Positions 40,802-54,382 of a DNA stretch of 64,000 nucleotides are shown here, piece after piece (the stretch's first letter is position 1; the number at the start of each line of letters is the position of its first letter). A program made the position numbers and the translations under genes. The stretch covers positions 5,270,001 through 5,334,000 of the forward strand of contig NC_135772.1 in assembly GCF_028453695.1 (NCBI RefSeq). Direction: 5' to 3'. Source of the DNA: Augochlora pura. Taxonomy: Eukaryota; Arthropoda; Insecta; Hymenoptera; Halictidae. A model generated the notes under the pieces. It did not search any database and had not been told where the DNA came from. It saw only the letters and a program-made list of their open reading frames with translations.

Positions 40802-42806
40802 TTACTTTTTCTTCTGGGCTTTCTCCGCGGCCTTTGTGACCTTGCCCTGAGTATCTTTGAAGGTGACGCTCTGCGAACAAAAATTCGTTTCCGTAATTAC
40901 CGATCGTGTTTTAATCCGAGCAAGTAGCAGCCTACGCGATACCTATGGCGCATGGGGATACGTACTTTGATGACGCCTACGGCGACGGTCTGACGCATGT
41001 CGCGGACCGCGAAGCGACCCAATGGCGGGAACTCCTGGAACGCTTCCACGCACATCGGCTTGGTCGGCTGCAACATCACGATCGCCGCGTCGCCGGTCTT
41101 GATGCTCTTCGGATTCTCTTCGGTGGTCTTGCCGGTACGACGGTCGCACTTCTCCTTGATCTCCGCGAATTTGCAGGCGATATGAGCGGTGTGGCAGTCG
41201 AGGACGGGCGTGTACCCGTTGTTGATCTGTCCCGGATGGTTCAAGACGATCACCTGCGCGGTGAAGTCGGACGCCCCTCGCGGAGGCTGGTTCTTCGAGT
41301 CCCCGGCCACGTAGCCGCGTCTCAGCTCCTTCACCGAGATGTTCTTCACGTTGAAGCCGACGTTGTCGCCGGGCAATGCCTCCGTCAGTGCCTCGTGGTG
41401 CATCTCCACGGATTTTACCTCGGTGGTGAGGGCGGTCGGTGCAAAGGTCACCAACATGCCTGCGCGGTGAAACGTTAACACGTTCATTCAGACGCCTTGC
41501 GATGCATTCGAATACCAAACTAGAATATTTATACCGTTCAAATCATAGAAATGTTTGCTACCAGTTCTTGCCGAATATATCATTTTACCTGAACCGTCTG
41601 TCATCAACTATTTGAAACAGGACCGCGAAACATTGTTCTTTTAAGTTCTTTCCGAGTCTGGAGCGGTGCCAAGGAAAGCAATTTGAATATTATTCAAAGA
41701 TTTCAAAATAAAGCCCTACGAACAGCAGCAGCTGCCCCATGGTATGTTGGAGGGAGTCGAAAACGACCCTCGCCATAGCGATCTAGAAGTGGAGCATGCG
41801 AAAGAGCGACCGAGAGACAACACGCGCAATAATAGACTGGAGAAGCACCCCGACGAGCTTGCTAAGAATCTAACGCGAGCTTCGAGTAACGGACAATTGT
41901 AGGGGAATTCTAAAGAAAAAGTGTCCCAATATTATTAAATAAAATGAAATATCTGTAGGAAACAGCTCGAGACTGCAACGTACCTGGCTTGAGAATGCCA
42001 GTCTCGACGCGACCGACGGGTACGGTACCGATACCGCCGATCTTGTAGACATCCTGAAGCGGCAGACGAAGCGCCTTGTCGGTGGGTCTGGACGGCGGCA
42101 ATATGGCGTCGAGGGCCTCTATCAGCGTCTTTCCGTCGGCGTTCCCGTCCTTGCGTTCCACCTTCCACCCCTTGTACCAGGGTGTCTTCGCGGATGGTTC
42201 GAGCATGTTGTCCCCGTGCCATCCGGAAATCGGCACGAACGCGACGGACGCGGTGTTGTAGCCGATCTTTTTAATGTACGAGGACACCTCCTTCTTGATT
42301 TCTTCGAACCGGCTCTCCGAGTAGGGCGGCTCGGTCATGTCCATCTTGTTGACGCCGACGATCAGCTGTTTCACACCCAAAGTGAACGCGAGCAACGCGT
42401 GCTCGCGGGTCTGGCCGTTCTTCGAGATGCCGGCTTCGAACTCGCCGATGCCAGCCGCGACGATCAGCACGGCGCAGTCCGCTTGACTCGTCCCGGTGAT
42501 CATGTTCTTGATGAAGTCGCGATGGCCCGGCGCGTCGATGATGGTCACGTAGTACTTTGCCGTCTCGAACTTCCATAGCGCGATGTCGATCGTGATGCCG
42601 CGCTCGCGCTCGGCCTTCAGCTTGTCCAGCACCCAGGCGTACTTGAACGAACCCTTGCCCATTTCCTGCGCCTCCTTCTCGAACTTCTCGATGGTACGCT
42701 TGTCGATGCCGCCGCATTTGTAGATCAGGTGACCGGTCGTGGTCGATTTGCCCGAGTCTACGTGGCCGATCACCACGATGTTTATGTGAATCTTCTCCTT
42801 ACCCAT
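40802..42806 (-). CDS. EF1alpha: Translation elongation factor 1-alpha, 461 aa, complete
   Basis: Exons on the minus strand: 42806-41984, 41459-40966 and 40870-40802 (TAA), phases 1 and 0, total 1386 nt. The protein begins MGKEKIHINIVVIGHVDSGK. It holds all GTPase motifs: GHVDSGKST (14-22), DAPGH (91-95), NKMD (153-156) and SGW (194-196). It ends VTKAAEKAQKKK. The GTP-bound protein delivers aminoacyl-tRNA to the ribosomal A site in the cytoplasm. Length and sequence are standard for insects. Introns are 524 bp (41460-41983) and 95 bp (40871-40965). Bees carry two EF-1alpha copies (F1, F2); which one this is I cannot say. An acceptor at 42827-42828, 20 bp before the ATG, shows that the leader is spliced. 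Confidence 0.97.
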
Positions 42807-44950
42807 GTCGAGGGCACTCTAGTCACCTGGAAGAGGAAGCAGAAAGGTGGAAACTTTCCTTCGATATTAATCCCACCGCGGGGGCGGTTGCTGCGAAAGG
42901 TCGCGAATTATTTTCAGCGGGTGCTGGCGTCGCCGACGTGATATTAGGCCGGGACAAAAATAATACCTTAACTTTATGTTTTCTCGATAATCTTCCAAAC
43001 GTTTAACTTTCTGTTTTAGCAGGCCCTTTCGTTGGCGCTTCGGAATGATAACACGCTCGCGTTGACATGTCGCAGTCGCCCGATGGCTGACCGCTCGCGG
43101 ACTCGAACTACTGGCTCGCTGAAAATCAACTCTTGCCGGCTATCTTTGATTTGTTTTCGAGCCTAATTCATTTTTAATATATCGAATAAGATGGAAAAAT
43201 GTAGTATCTCTTATTTCATAAATACAAGGTGAATTGTTTCGAAAGAGAAATCAAAGACTGCATGTGGTCGATGTTTCCAGGGTTAATCAGAGTTGTTATC
43301 GAATGCGAAAATTTGGCGAGTCTCTATATGGTCGAGCGTTGGTCGACCATATCCAGCTCCGGCAAGCAAGGGCTTGATTCAGGGAGGTCCGAAAACCATG
43401 GGATCGTCCGCCGATTCGTCGGTCACGCATAACCGAGCGACGTATATCGCCGACGAGCCGCTCGAGAACTTACGGGTCCCGTTATCGATCCCCGACTACA
43501 TTTTTCCGGAAGGGTAAATATTGGATTAGCGTAGCCGGCCACGACTATTACCTCGAATCCGATTACAAGACGATTTCTCGCGGATTAGACTGAACGAAGC
43601 GACGTCGCGCACCGACGCGATAGCCCGTGCCCGGGCGTACGGCCGGGTTCGTTGCACGCGATATCGACGCCCGTGCCTCTATATCGGCGTGGACAATTAA
43701 TATTTACGTGTCAACGAAGACTGGCCAGCGAACCCTGAAAGGTATTGATTCGGCGGAACGGACGACACGCGGGCCACGTCGAAAATGCGAGGTGCGGGTG
43801 TGCGCGCGTTTACTCGCTCGATCCCCTAAAAAGAAAGAACAGAGGAGATCGAGCGCGCGCGCGAGAGAGAGAGAGAGAAAGTGTGCGCGCGTGTGTGTGT
43901 GAGAGAGAGACAGTTGCACCTCGGCTTCAGCCTCCCATAGAGTATGCCCTCGCGACCCAATACCGGCGGCGATCGATATTATTCCGGTGTACCGAAAATC
44001 GTGCGCCGGGACACCGTCGCGGAGCACCTCTGCCGGCGCAAAGTGCATTTCACGTTAGATAGAGCGCACCGATTCGCATCACGCCGGCCTTTTCTAATAA
44101 TAGTCACAGCGGCCGGAGCAGCCATTTCGCGGACCAGCAATTTCAAGCTCGAGATTTCGGCATCGGACTCGCGGAGGCCGATTACAGGAACCGATCTCGA
44201 CTGCGAATCGATCGTCCATTGCGCGCACCAACGTCTACTTACTTTGCCGAGCTCGATCGGCGAGTTTCACATCCGTCGCGCAATTCTCGGCTGGCTAACG
44301 CAATCGCCGAACAGGCAGAGGTTATACGGCGAGAGAGACCCGGCGAGGACTGAGCCGAGCCGGCGCTGGGTTCTCTCCGGGGGTTCGTTCGTTCGTTGGT
44401 CACTTACCTGGGGATCGATCGCGAGAAGTCGTCGTCGCCGCGGATTTCGGTGGCACGCAGGTGGCTAGCAGGGAGTCGAGGAACGCGACCTACGGATATC
44501 CGATTTGCGTCGCAAACGATCGCACGCCCTCCGGATCGCGTAATGGCCGCGGCAATGAACTGGCGGCGCACTCTCGGTTCGAATCCGCGGCCCGAGCCCG
44601 CACCGATACACACCACCCTGCGCTGCTGTCCGCTTCGAGCGGCGTGTTCCTCCTCGATCGAAATTTCGGCCGCTGCGATTTCGTTGGTTCCGGTGTGCCG
44701 GCGAGAGATCGATCCGCGCGGTCTTCCCTGCTGCTCGTTTCAATCGAATATTTCGTAGGTTCACACTAGGGGGCGAATTCGCGCACCGGGTCGAATCAAT
44801 ATGTCGCCAACCGGCTCGGGCTCGTTTCCCGTGTCCCGCGAACGCGTCCGCTATCGACGCGCTCGAATCGCGATGATTCTTTGTTTTCGCGATTGGTTTC
44901 AGACCGCTGGCACGAACGGCTCTACTTACCGGAGTCAACGGGACGGTGGC
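42807..44950 (-). promoter_or_regulatory. EF-1alpha leader intron and candidate first exons/promoter
   Basis: A pyrimidine-rich acceptor (minus strand CTTCCTCTTCCAG) ends at 42827, so exon 2 starts 20 nt before the ATG. Upstream on the minus strand are three GTAAGT donors: after 44408 (CAG/GTAAGT, perfect consensus), after 44930 and after 44243. These could be alternative non-coding first exons, giving a leader intron of 1.4-2.1 kb. The region is GC-rich and CpG-rich, as for a housekeeping promoter, with GA/TG microsatellites at 43858-43912. Start sites are not resolved. Confidence 0.35.
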
Positions 44951-47900
44951 GCTGGAAAATCCGCGTGTAATCGCACGTATTTTCGCGGCCGTTTCGATGG
45001 CCACTAGGACGAGACACAGCCGATGGGACCGCGGAGGGATGGAGAGAGGGTGCGAGAGGAGGTCGAGAGAGAGGAGAGAGCGAGAGGCGCGAGCAGGGGT
45101 GAAGTCGCAGTGTCATCTGCTGGCGGTTGCCTCGCGTCGCCGGAACAAAAGCGCATGTGCCATTCTCGTGGTGGACGATGATACGCCGCCGCGATTGGAC
45201 CACTCGATCCGTCGTCGACGTCGCTCTCTGCCTATTTCCCGCGGTCCACGCCGGGGTGCATCGCGCGGCTTGGAACCTACATACATATGCGCTCGGAGGC
45301 ACGGCTTTTCAATCATTTTCTTCAGCCTGGAACAAAATCATCTAGGCTTCGTCGAACGAGCAACATGTACAAGCCACGCTCCCGCGAAATTCGCATGGTC
45401 TTCCATTTTTTAAGCCACCTACGCAACATTGAAAATATGCGAAAACGTAGCGAGTACATGTGATCGGTGTCTACGTGCATATGTACATACGCGTATGCGC
45501 CACCAGCGGCGAAATCACGACTCGTGGCGTTTTACCGTCACCGACGCCACGCGTCGCGACGTGCGTTTTGCATTGCCGGTGAAATTCGCGTCGCACTTCG
45601 GGCCTACGATCGACGTTTCGCACGTAGTATAGGCTCCTCGCATGTCCTCTGGTTGCCGGCGATTTTTCATCGCCCGATAGAAATTTCGCGGTTAAATGTT
45701 TGCACCCCCGCACCCCAAATTGCTTCCAGCCGAGTAACATGGACGGACCGAAGCTTCCGGTGGGAAATTCGAAATGAATTATTGCATTGCACCCACGACG
45801 CTTTACAGGCGGGAGACCGTGATCGCGTTAAATGGATTTACCCACTACAAAGTTCATGCGCGTCGACTTTCGAATCGTTCGTCTTCATCTTCCTCGACGT
45901 TGATTTTCCTCGCGGGAATGCAGGAAAAGACGAACGCCGTGCTCGCTAACTTGAATTTCCCTAGCAATACGTCGGCCGTGTCACGTGTCTTCTTTTCACC
46001 AGAAATAGAATTACGCAAGGGTTCTTTCAATGAGATCAGTCGTCGCTGTGAAAACTGGCGCACTACGAACGCATCCCACGTATCGAAACAACCGCCTTAT
46101 TTTCCTTTTATTCTCCCGCGAACACCGTCGACCCGAACCCGCCTTTGGATATTTGTTGACCGATCGATCGATCGATCTATCTCTGGACACGAGAGGTTTA
46201 GCCGTTGAAACGATTTCGAGGAGGTCAGTGTCAACTTTAGAATTTGTTCTCGTGTCCGTCTGTCTGTGGTTTCGAGCGTCGTTCGGTGAAATCACGGTGC
46301 TGCAGGCACGCAGCGTCCGAATAATAAAATTGTTTTCTCTGGATTTGAACTTGCCTAACTGCAGCTACGTGCTCTGTACAAGTTATTTATCTCCTCGATC
46401 CCGCCACGAACCACAGCTTCATTTCGCATCGAGTTTATCGTAAACATTTCGATGCAGTTGAGCAGTCTTCGCAATATCTCAACGCTGATTTTACGATATT
46501 CTACGAAATCGCGAAACGTTAATAAACAAAACATTTGGAAATATGCATTGCGAGAATAATATTGGCAATGATTAAACTATTTGCTGTTAAAAGAAGAAGC
46601 TCCTGATTTTTCTAGAGTTGAATTAAAAAATTTGGATATCAAACAAAAATTCACGGTCCAGTTATTACAACAGGGATAAACGTAACAAACTTCGCGCTTC
46701 TATAAATGTTTAAAGTTACGCGTATATGCATACAATAAGTATTCGTATAAATTGTAGATAACTCTTGTTGCAACATTTTTACATATATTCATATTGCAAC
46801 GCAGTCACCTATTATTGTTCAAGTATTTTTAACTTCGTATGTAACTTCTTAGAAACGATACATGTGCAATAATTAGGCAAATGCAATATACGCATATATT
46901 CTTTCCGATCAGACGTATAGTTAGTTCCGAAATTTTCATTTGATTCATTTAGAAAAGGATCGTCAACTTTACAGAGACTAGATACTCGTTAATTAGTTGA
47001 ATAATATAGTCCAATAAAGAAGAGAATTAACAGACAGAAAATGAATCTAATATACGTACATGCCGCTTATAAATGATTCAACGATGGTATGAAATTTTGA
47101 CGATGAATTTTGGTGGATGCCGCGACGACAATCGATTCGAGAGAGAAATATCGTAGGGTGGAGGGTTCGTGGGAGTTGGCGTGCACGTCGACGCGATCCC
47201 GTTTCGAGGAACGTCATATTTGTTTATTTCCTTGGGCGGATATCCGCGAAGCGGCCGAAGATGATTTGCTATGCAAATGATGTTCGCTGATTCGTCGTTC
47301 AGCGAAAGCCGGAGCAGTGACGCGGACCGACGAAAATAGCGTCCACTCGCTCGAAATAGCTGTCGCCGGAGAGTCGCGATTTCCGTGTTCGCGCGACGTC
47401 CGTCCATCTTCTCGCGGTTCATCTGTTATTTCGACGAACGCGCGACCGTTTGACGCGTGCCGATATTTTTGTCGGTGCTCCGTCAACGGCTACAAAATTC
47501 CACGACTCGCGGTTCCCCCATCGCCCGAACAGGTCCCGAACTTCTGCCTTTTTAGGGTAACGCTTCTCGGAGAAGCTACAGCATCCTCTCGGACACGCGC
47601 TAAAGTCGCCACAGGTTCTATAGCCGTGTTATTCCAGCTGGAACAGTTTGCAATCGAACAACGGAATGACTATAGCCGATCGTTTCGCGTCATCCACCAT
47701 GCCGTCGTATACATGGGAGAAGATGAATCACAGAGATTACTAAGAGATCGAAATAATTTCATTAAGCTTGTATTCCAACATCAGTCATCATTGTACTATA
47801 TTCTTTTTCGCATTAGATACATCAGTGAGTCATTTCTGGACTAATGAAATGTTCTGATGCATCCACGGGTTGTCTCGTCATTTTTCAACGATATAAGATA

Positions 47901-50900
47901 TATCGCTGTACAAGCAGAAGCGTAACAATTTCACCGATCGCGTCCCCTTATATTAATCGAAATAATTAAAGAAATAATTAAAATGTTTGAAAACTGAGAG
48001 GAGGAAGAGGAGGCAGAGTGAATGGTATTGTAGATATGTAGAAGCGGTGAGACGTTATGAACGGTCAGATACAATAAAAGCGCCTCTTTCGAAACTCGGA
48101 TTTCTCGAGACACGAGATCCGCACGTGGGCTGCGTGTGAACGTGCGATTTAGCTATTACGAACGCCGCGAGCGGTCTCGGCCGATTCAAGAACGCGCCAG
48201 GAAGGTGCTCGCCGGGAGGAATGCGGGAACAACGGGTTGCAACATTAGTGTCAACGACACGCGGTTGACGTTTGTCCATCAGGACGCTACGATTTTCTTC
48301 GCGGTAGTCTGACCCCTCGTGATTTGGCAGGCGCGGGCGCGTTAGTCACGGAACGGTATTCACGAGCAATGTTTCGTTTGTTCTCTCTTTGGACGTCGGC
48401 CATTCCGGTTGGAAATAAGAAAGCGTCGCGCGCTCCCTCCCTTTCTTCGAGGCAACTGTATCTGAATTTTTAAGGTCGCACGCGCGACAATTTGTCTGTA
48501 CGTAAGCTAATCGCGCGTTGGCATGATTTTACAAAGTTTGCATCTTTCGAAATTATGCAAGTCGCGAGCGCGCTTAAACATCTGAATACCAGCACGAGAA
48601 TTTCGAATTTAGGATGAAACAATTTGCTCGAATAATTAGGAAAAGTATGGATCGTTATTGGAGCGATTCCTTCTATCGCGAGCACTGTGAAAAGTGCGAG
48701 GAAGGTCGCCGGCGTGTAGAGGATATTTCAAGCATGGACACAAAAAGGGGTCATCGAACGCTCGGAAGGACTCAATTTCTTTATCCGTGACCTTGGTCGA
48801 GCGCCAGCGCCTACCCTCGTTCGGACGAACGGCGCGTAGAATTTCCTCTTTCGTTGCACAAAATACGGTCGCATCGCTGACACGATCGAATTCGAAGGGA
48901 ACTCCTGCACCGAGCAGCGTCTCGTAAAAACGTGTCTCTGTCAGAACTCGCGTCCCCCGAGTTTGGAATTTACTGTAAGAACGGAAGGCTATCTTCGACA
49001 GTCCTCGATAAACTTGTCTCGCTCGACAACTTCGCAACGAATTCGCATAAGCCGTTAACAAACACTGCAATCGTACATTGATAATGTCCAACATTTTGAT
49101 ATTTCATCTTTTTACGATACAATTTTTAAAAAATTAGACTTAAATAGCGATTAAACGGCAAAGAGGCCAGGTTACTAAACAGTGACCGAGCAGACTGAAA
49201 TGCTCTCGGGCTTTAGAGTGCTATTTCTCGTAGAAGATGCTCGAAGCTCGAATAAAACACGCAAAAGACTATTATTTTCCGGCGCGACCGGAATTTTAGC
49301 GTTTTTCTTCGTTCCGGACAATACCGGTCGTCGAGGATTTTATTTATAATGCTCCCGGCTCTCTTTTCGCAAAGGAATTCGGCCGTTGCGATGTTCGTTC
49401 AGGTCTTCGGTTATATCGCAGACATTTCGTCATTCGCGTTTCTCGGTGCTCAGGGTATCGCCAGCAGAAAGACGATCTAAATCGTGGTCCGGTGTCATCT
49501 CGTAAGTTTTATGAGTCAAATCCGCCGCGATTATGTAACTTCGTTGACGCGGATTCGCCTAATTACTTCGAGATCCCGCGGACGTGCCAACGGCTGTCGA
49601 ATCGCTCGCTGCGCAGTTCATAATCATCGGGAAGAGACCGCCGGGGAAATCTCGTTTTCGTTCTCCAATTAGATAAGCCGGTGGTAACGACGTCTTCCGT
49701 TTCCGTCGGGATTGCCATTTGCGCGATAAATCGTTAGCGCCTCGCAACGCGACTCAATTTCTCGTCGCTGGAACCTGCGCAGCGCTCGTGTAGATTTAAA
49801 GTTGCTGTCTTAGAAAACCTAATAAACGTAACTGTTGTTTTATTGTAACAGTAGATAACCGATCCTCGGCGTTTACGAGGATGATGCGTGTCAGCTTCAT
49901 TCAAACGAAACGGAACGTCGCGTTGCACGAGAGCTCGAACTCGTGGCTTCTGGAATTATTTATATCTCGCACGTGCTTGGGCCCTGATCCGACGACGTGT
50001 TACGTTAGGTTCACACGTTCCGAACTGTTTCGTCGCACGCATACCTGTGCTTTTTCTTCGTCGTCGCGATTCGTGTTAGCGGAACGATCGTAGCGTGACT
50101 CCGTAGCGAGGCCGTAACATTGATTCGTTTGGACGGCCGGGATGCTCCTAGAGCAGACTCCAGTAGACAGACTAGTCGGTCCGCGCAGTCTTTGGCGGCC
50201 CGTTTTACTTGCAGGCTGATATCTCTCGATGATGCTTCTTTTAGTGCGAGCATGCAGGATCGGCACATCGAGGTTTGCGAAACCATAAAAGGAGCATCTT
50301 CCGCGGGGCTGCGTGATCGCCGCGGCCGGAAACTGGCGGCGGAATTAGACTCGATTTTGCGTCGTCGAACGCGATTCGCTCGGTCATCAATGAACGGCTA
50401 CGTCAACCGTCGCGATGCCCTCGACTATAATAGTAAACCCGGATTCCACCGTGGCATACTCACTCCTCAGCGCCGTCGTTCGCGAAGCTTTGCCGTCGCA
50501 TTCGTAAATTTACTTGCTATGCGTCAGATTTCGTTACTTTCCGACGGGGGTGCGCGATGCCTGACCGCGCGGAGCCTTATTCATCCTGATTAAAGGACTC
50601 TCCGACAACTGTATTATCGCCGCAAACGAATAAATCATTAACAGTGGTCCCATGAACGATTGAAAGAAGGGAAACTCTTTTTTTTATTTACCCCTCTGTA
50701 TCATGCTAGGTAACCTTGACGTCGTGCAGGTGTCGCGAATGTCTAGCATTAATCTAGCATTTTTATGTCTGTTCCTCTGACATGATTAAAGACATTGCCA
50801 CAGTAATTATTTAAGAGAGAAAGACGTCTTCTAAATCGACGCGATCCACGTGACAATAGAATAACTATTTTAGGAGATCTCGGCGACGGCAGCGCTGTAA

Positions 50901-52000
50901 TAGCGTTTAAACGCATTTCGGATGCTGATTCACAGGCGTTTCTGAAAGACTGTCGTTTGCGCGCCAAAAGAAGCTTCGAAAGTTTAGAATCGAAAATTCT
51001 TGGCAGACACGAGGCGCCATGTTAGCAACAGCGTAGTTCTTCGAGCCTGCGATACCTACATGCGATATCACCATTCAAACATATCTTCGTCTACCTAAGT
51101 AATTACCGAATTGGTCGACTGTACGGTCCAACGTTTTGTTTGAACATGGCTAAACATAATTTATTCTACGTTCGCCGTGAACAAATAAATCGAGTCCGTC
51201 GAGTGGTACAAAGAATTCATTATTATGGCCATGTGCAGCGTACTGGAATTCCATCGGAGTCTCGATACTTAAATTTAGCCAGGAATGCCAGGAGGGAAGA
51301 TTCCTTCGCGCTACTTTAAACCAAGTCTCGACCGCGCTCTGTTTTCTGTACCCCCATCAGACGAATATTATTAACTCGTTCGTTTTGGCGGATGTAACTT
51401 TCAACTAATCGAATTGCAATAGTTCGATGTAACTGTTCAGCTGAGACGGAACAAAGCCGGAGCAAATATAAACAAGAGAGAAGAAAGCTTTAGCGACGAT
51501 TCGGTATTACAGATTAGATAAAGCTCGAGCAAAGAACTAATCTAATCTATAGAGTTGCGTTATTGGAAAATTATTAATATTGTTTGCACGTTCTACTCGA
51601 TTGCGACTCTAATGTCCTATAAAACTCCAACACCGTGTCTATGCAATCGTTCCCCGTTATCCGAACAATCACGATCTCGCAATCCGTTCGAATAATTGAC
51701 GTTCGATTGCAGCTGCTATCAGAGGTCAAAGCGAATCGCGCGAGCTTCGCGTGTAAACAAACAAACGAATTAGAAGCGTCCGGCTAGAGTGCGGCTCCGA
51801 GGCGGTTCATGAATGAATACGAAAGATGCAAGGAGGACAGAATCGAAGATTCATCATTTCCGGTGTGCCGAGCTAGCTGCTGGCAGCCAATCAAAATCTA
51901 CGGATCCGCGCGGAATTGGCTCGTAAAAGCGGCAAATATTTCGGCCGTTGGTGAGCCGGCTCTCCGAAATTCTTGGTGGGAGCTTTTTGACGTCGGTCCG
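44951..52000. other. Stretch without a recognised gene
   Basis: No ORF here shows a known domain or a phase-consistent exon chain. 46.4-47.1 kb is notably AT-rich. A 175-codon ORF at 47317-47844 has a GTGAGT donor-like site inside its end (about 47824) but no recognisable product. The rest is unremarkable, apart from scattered single E-boxes. Confidence 0.55.
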
Positions 52001-52004
52001 GTCT

Positions 52005-52042
52005 TATAAAAAGGTGCTCGGCATCGCGACGCCGTATTCACC
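52005..52042 (+). promoter_or_regulatory. TATA promoter of the costars-domain gene
   Basis: TATAAAAAG at 52005-52013 and TATTCACC (A at 52040) about 35 bases from the TATA start form a strong core promoter. The inferred 174-nt leader contains no upstream ATG and runs straight to the ATG at 52214 in a good context (AAACAATG). A half CRE (TGACGTC) lies at about 51988. A TATA-driven compact gene suits tissue-restricted expression, for example in muscle. Confidence 0.6.
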
Positions 52043-52213
52043 GACCGATAGTCGTCAAGATATTATAGAGCACGCGAGATCGCGATAAAACGGGAAAGTC
52101 TTCGATCTGTCGATTGCTTTCATTCACTAATTCCTTATCAGACAGTATTATACTAGTTTAGACTCACTCCGGTCTCGCAATTAGTTTCTTCGAAGATAAT
52201 TTACAGTGAAACA

Positions 52214-54382
52214 ATGTCCTCAGTGATGTATGTGAGTATATACGGGACACAGTGTATCCATCTGCTTGTGCGAATTCGTGTGCAATCTTTCGGATATTCT
52301 TCTCTATGCACGTGAAACGCGCGACGAATTCCAAGTCTACAGCACGCAGTCTGACCAACACGGTCTTATTTCACTTAGCCTCGTAGTTCTACCGCCGCGA
52401 GTTTAAATTTCCCAAACGTTTCGTCCCTTCTTTCTTATCGCTTTCCCCCTGCTTACGTTTATCACGTTCAATCGTTTTCTTCCGAAAATATTTCATGCCT
52501 TCGTAAAGCCTTTGAGTTAATAAATTTATGTATATATATATATTTATATTGTAACCCGTCAAGTCTTTTGGAATATCTGGCACCGATATGGACTTCGTGC
52601 ACGGGCATACGTTCAACGACGCAAAAATCTCGTCTTCAACGAATAGATATCTCTTTTACAACTATTCGAAGCTTAAGTTTATCGAGATAAGACATAAAGG
52701 AAATCGATATCTAATACCGGGAACAAAGGGACATTCATCTAAGACGCAAAAACGATCAGAGAAGTAAATGTGTCGTCGGTATCACCATTATTGGTATGCG
52801 TTGTTCGCTAGTAGAAAACATCGCGTCGATTGTATGGATGCGAGGCGGTAGTAAGAGCGGGTGAAAATTTGTCAGAATGCCATCGAGATGACTTTTATGG
52901 TCAGGGCCAGTTAAATGGTCCAGGCTGGCTGTTTTCCAACATTCCGCGCTGATTAGGAGCACCGTGACACTGACGTCGCGCCCCGTCGACTGTCTGGGCT
53001 AAAATATTCGAAAAATTCAGTTTGGTAGAAAAAGTAACATTCTTCCCGAAATAAGTGAATTTTTCGTGTCGCGTTTACTACATATTCGAGGACTCGATGG
53101 GATTCGACTAAATTCGAGGGAAACCGTGGACGAATCGTTCGCGAGTATTTCGATTTCCGAAGGTTGCGGGCGACGTGCTCGCTTCTCGACGACGCTTTAG
53201 GAGATTAGAAGCCCCAACGATGTTACCTCTTATGCCTTTGATACCAACGATACCGGGGTGTTAGTTCGAAGACGCGCGTCGTTCCGCTCGCAGACGCGTT
53301 AAACTCTCTTATAGCGATTTTAGCGAGGGTTTTTCAAACGGTGACTTCGGAGTAAGACCTGTAGCGTAAAATATCCCTCGCGATTTCTAATGTAATGCAA
53401 ATAATACGCGTGTGCATCATCTATATCAAAAACTGTGCTATCGTTATGGAAATTGATCGCTGTACCAGCGTATCGTTCACTGTAAAACGCTCTACGCAAA
53501 TAACTATTTACGATATGGATAATATTATTTCTGGAAACAATGCACACGTTTTTATAATTTTTTGTAATGTTCGGTAATTTGTTCGAGGGCATGTGACTCG
53601 ATAAACGAATTTCCGCGTTTTACGACATTTCCGCGGATCGATGCACAATTGGATAAGACCGGCTTTTGTGAAGTAACACGTTCGTTTATGTCACAGGAAT
53701 CCTTAAGTGACAAAGTTGCGATGTTCAACCAAGTTGCGAACCAACACAAGGACAAGCAAAGCAAAAATCCGTTTACGTCCGGATTAAATTTAGAGAAGAA
53801 GACGTTCTCGAAGGAAGAGTACGGCAGGTAGGCATTTGTCCGAAGAAGACGACGATACTCGCGGTTTCGCCTGTGCGAACGCTGACGATTGCTTCTTCAC
53901 GATTTCAGACCGAAAGCCGGCTCCTTAACGGACATCCGCGGTCGTAAAGCTGCCGCGCATATTCTCAAAGAAGTGGTCGAACTATGCGAGATCATCTACC
54001 AAGAGGGCACGCCGTGTCGCGACCACCCCGAGATCACCGCGATCACGTTCGGTGATCTATTCAATCTGTACACCCACATCAACGACAAATGCGTCGGACT
54101 TCTGTTGAGGGCTAGGAAACAAAAGTTCGTCGACTTCGAGGGCGAATGCCTTTTCCAGGTGTGTACGACGTTCCGGCGTGCCTTGGATAGTCTCTGTATC
54201 TGCCACGGTTGCGCGTCTTTATTCCAGCGAATATTCTGATTAAAAATGATACGATTGTTGGTAATTTGTTGCAGAGGCGGGACGACGACGTGCCAATATT
54301 CTTGGTGAAACCGATCGCCGAGATTCGGCAGACGTTGAAGCAACGACTACAGGAGATGGCGAAGGAGATGCCAGTCAGTTAA
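52214..54382 (+). CDS. Costars-domain protein, ABRA/STARS-like, 168 aa
   Basis: Exons 52214-52231 (MSSVMY, then GTGAGT, phase 0), 53697-53827, 53909-54158 and 54275-54382 (TAA), phases 0, 2, 0. Residues 7-50 (SLSDKVAMFNQVANQ; NPF; KEEYGR) and the following PKAGS segment match the region just before the costars domain of vertebrate ABRA. The costars domain spans about 75-150: FGDLF, INDKCVGLLLRARK, VDFEGECLFQ and DDDVPIFL. The family binds actin and promotes Rho/MRTF-SRF signalling; ABRA is a striated-muscle protein, and ABRACL is the domain alone. The protein is much shorter than human ABRA (about 380 aa) and lacks its long N-terminus. Exons 2-4 are firm; the first exon rests on phase, promoter and context. 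Without it, translation could start at the ATG at 53721. Confidence 0.86.

Noticed and set aside
40945..41478. 177-codon ORF on the plus strand
   Set aside because: Exact antisense of an EF-1alpha exon; an artefact of its codon usage.
42216..42578. 120-codon plus-strand ORF
   Set aside because: Also antisense of EF-1alpha exon 1.
44560..44600. tRNA-like box B (GGTTCGAATCC)
   Set aside because: No box A at the right distance and the T-stem does not pair fully.
28471..53697. Joining the exon at 28471-28555 to the costars exon at 53697, which would nest cwo and EF-1alpha in one intron
   Set aside because: Phases agree, but the exon peptide resembles the fly cwo N-terminus and joins cwo exon 36306 equally well in phase. 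The costars gene has its own promoter and first exon.
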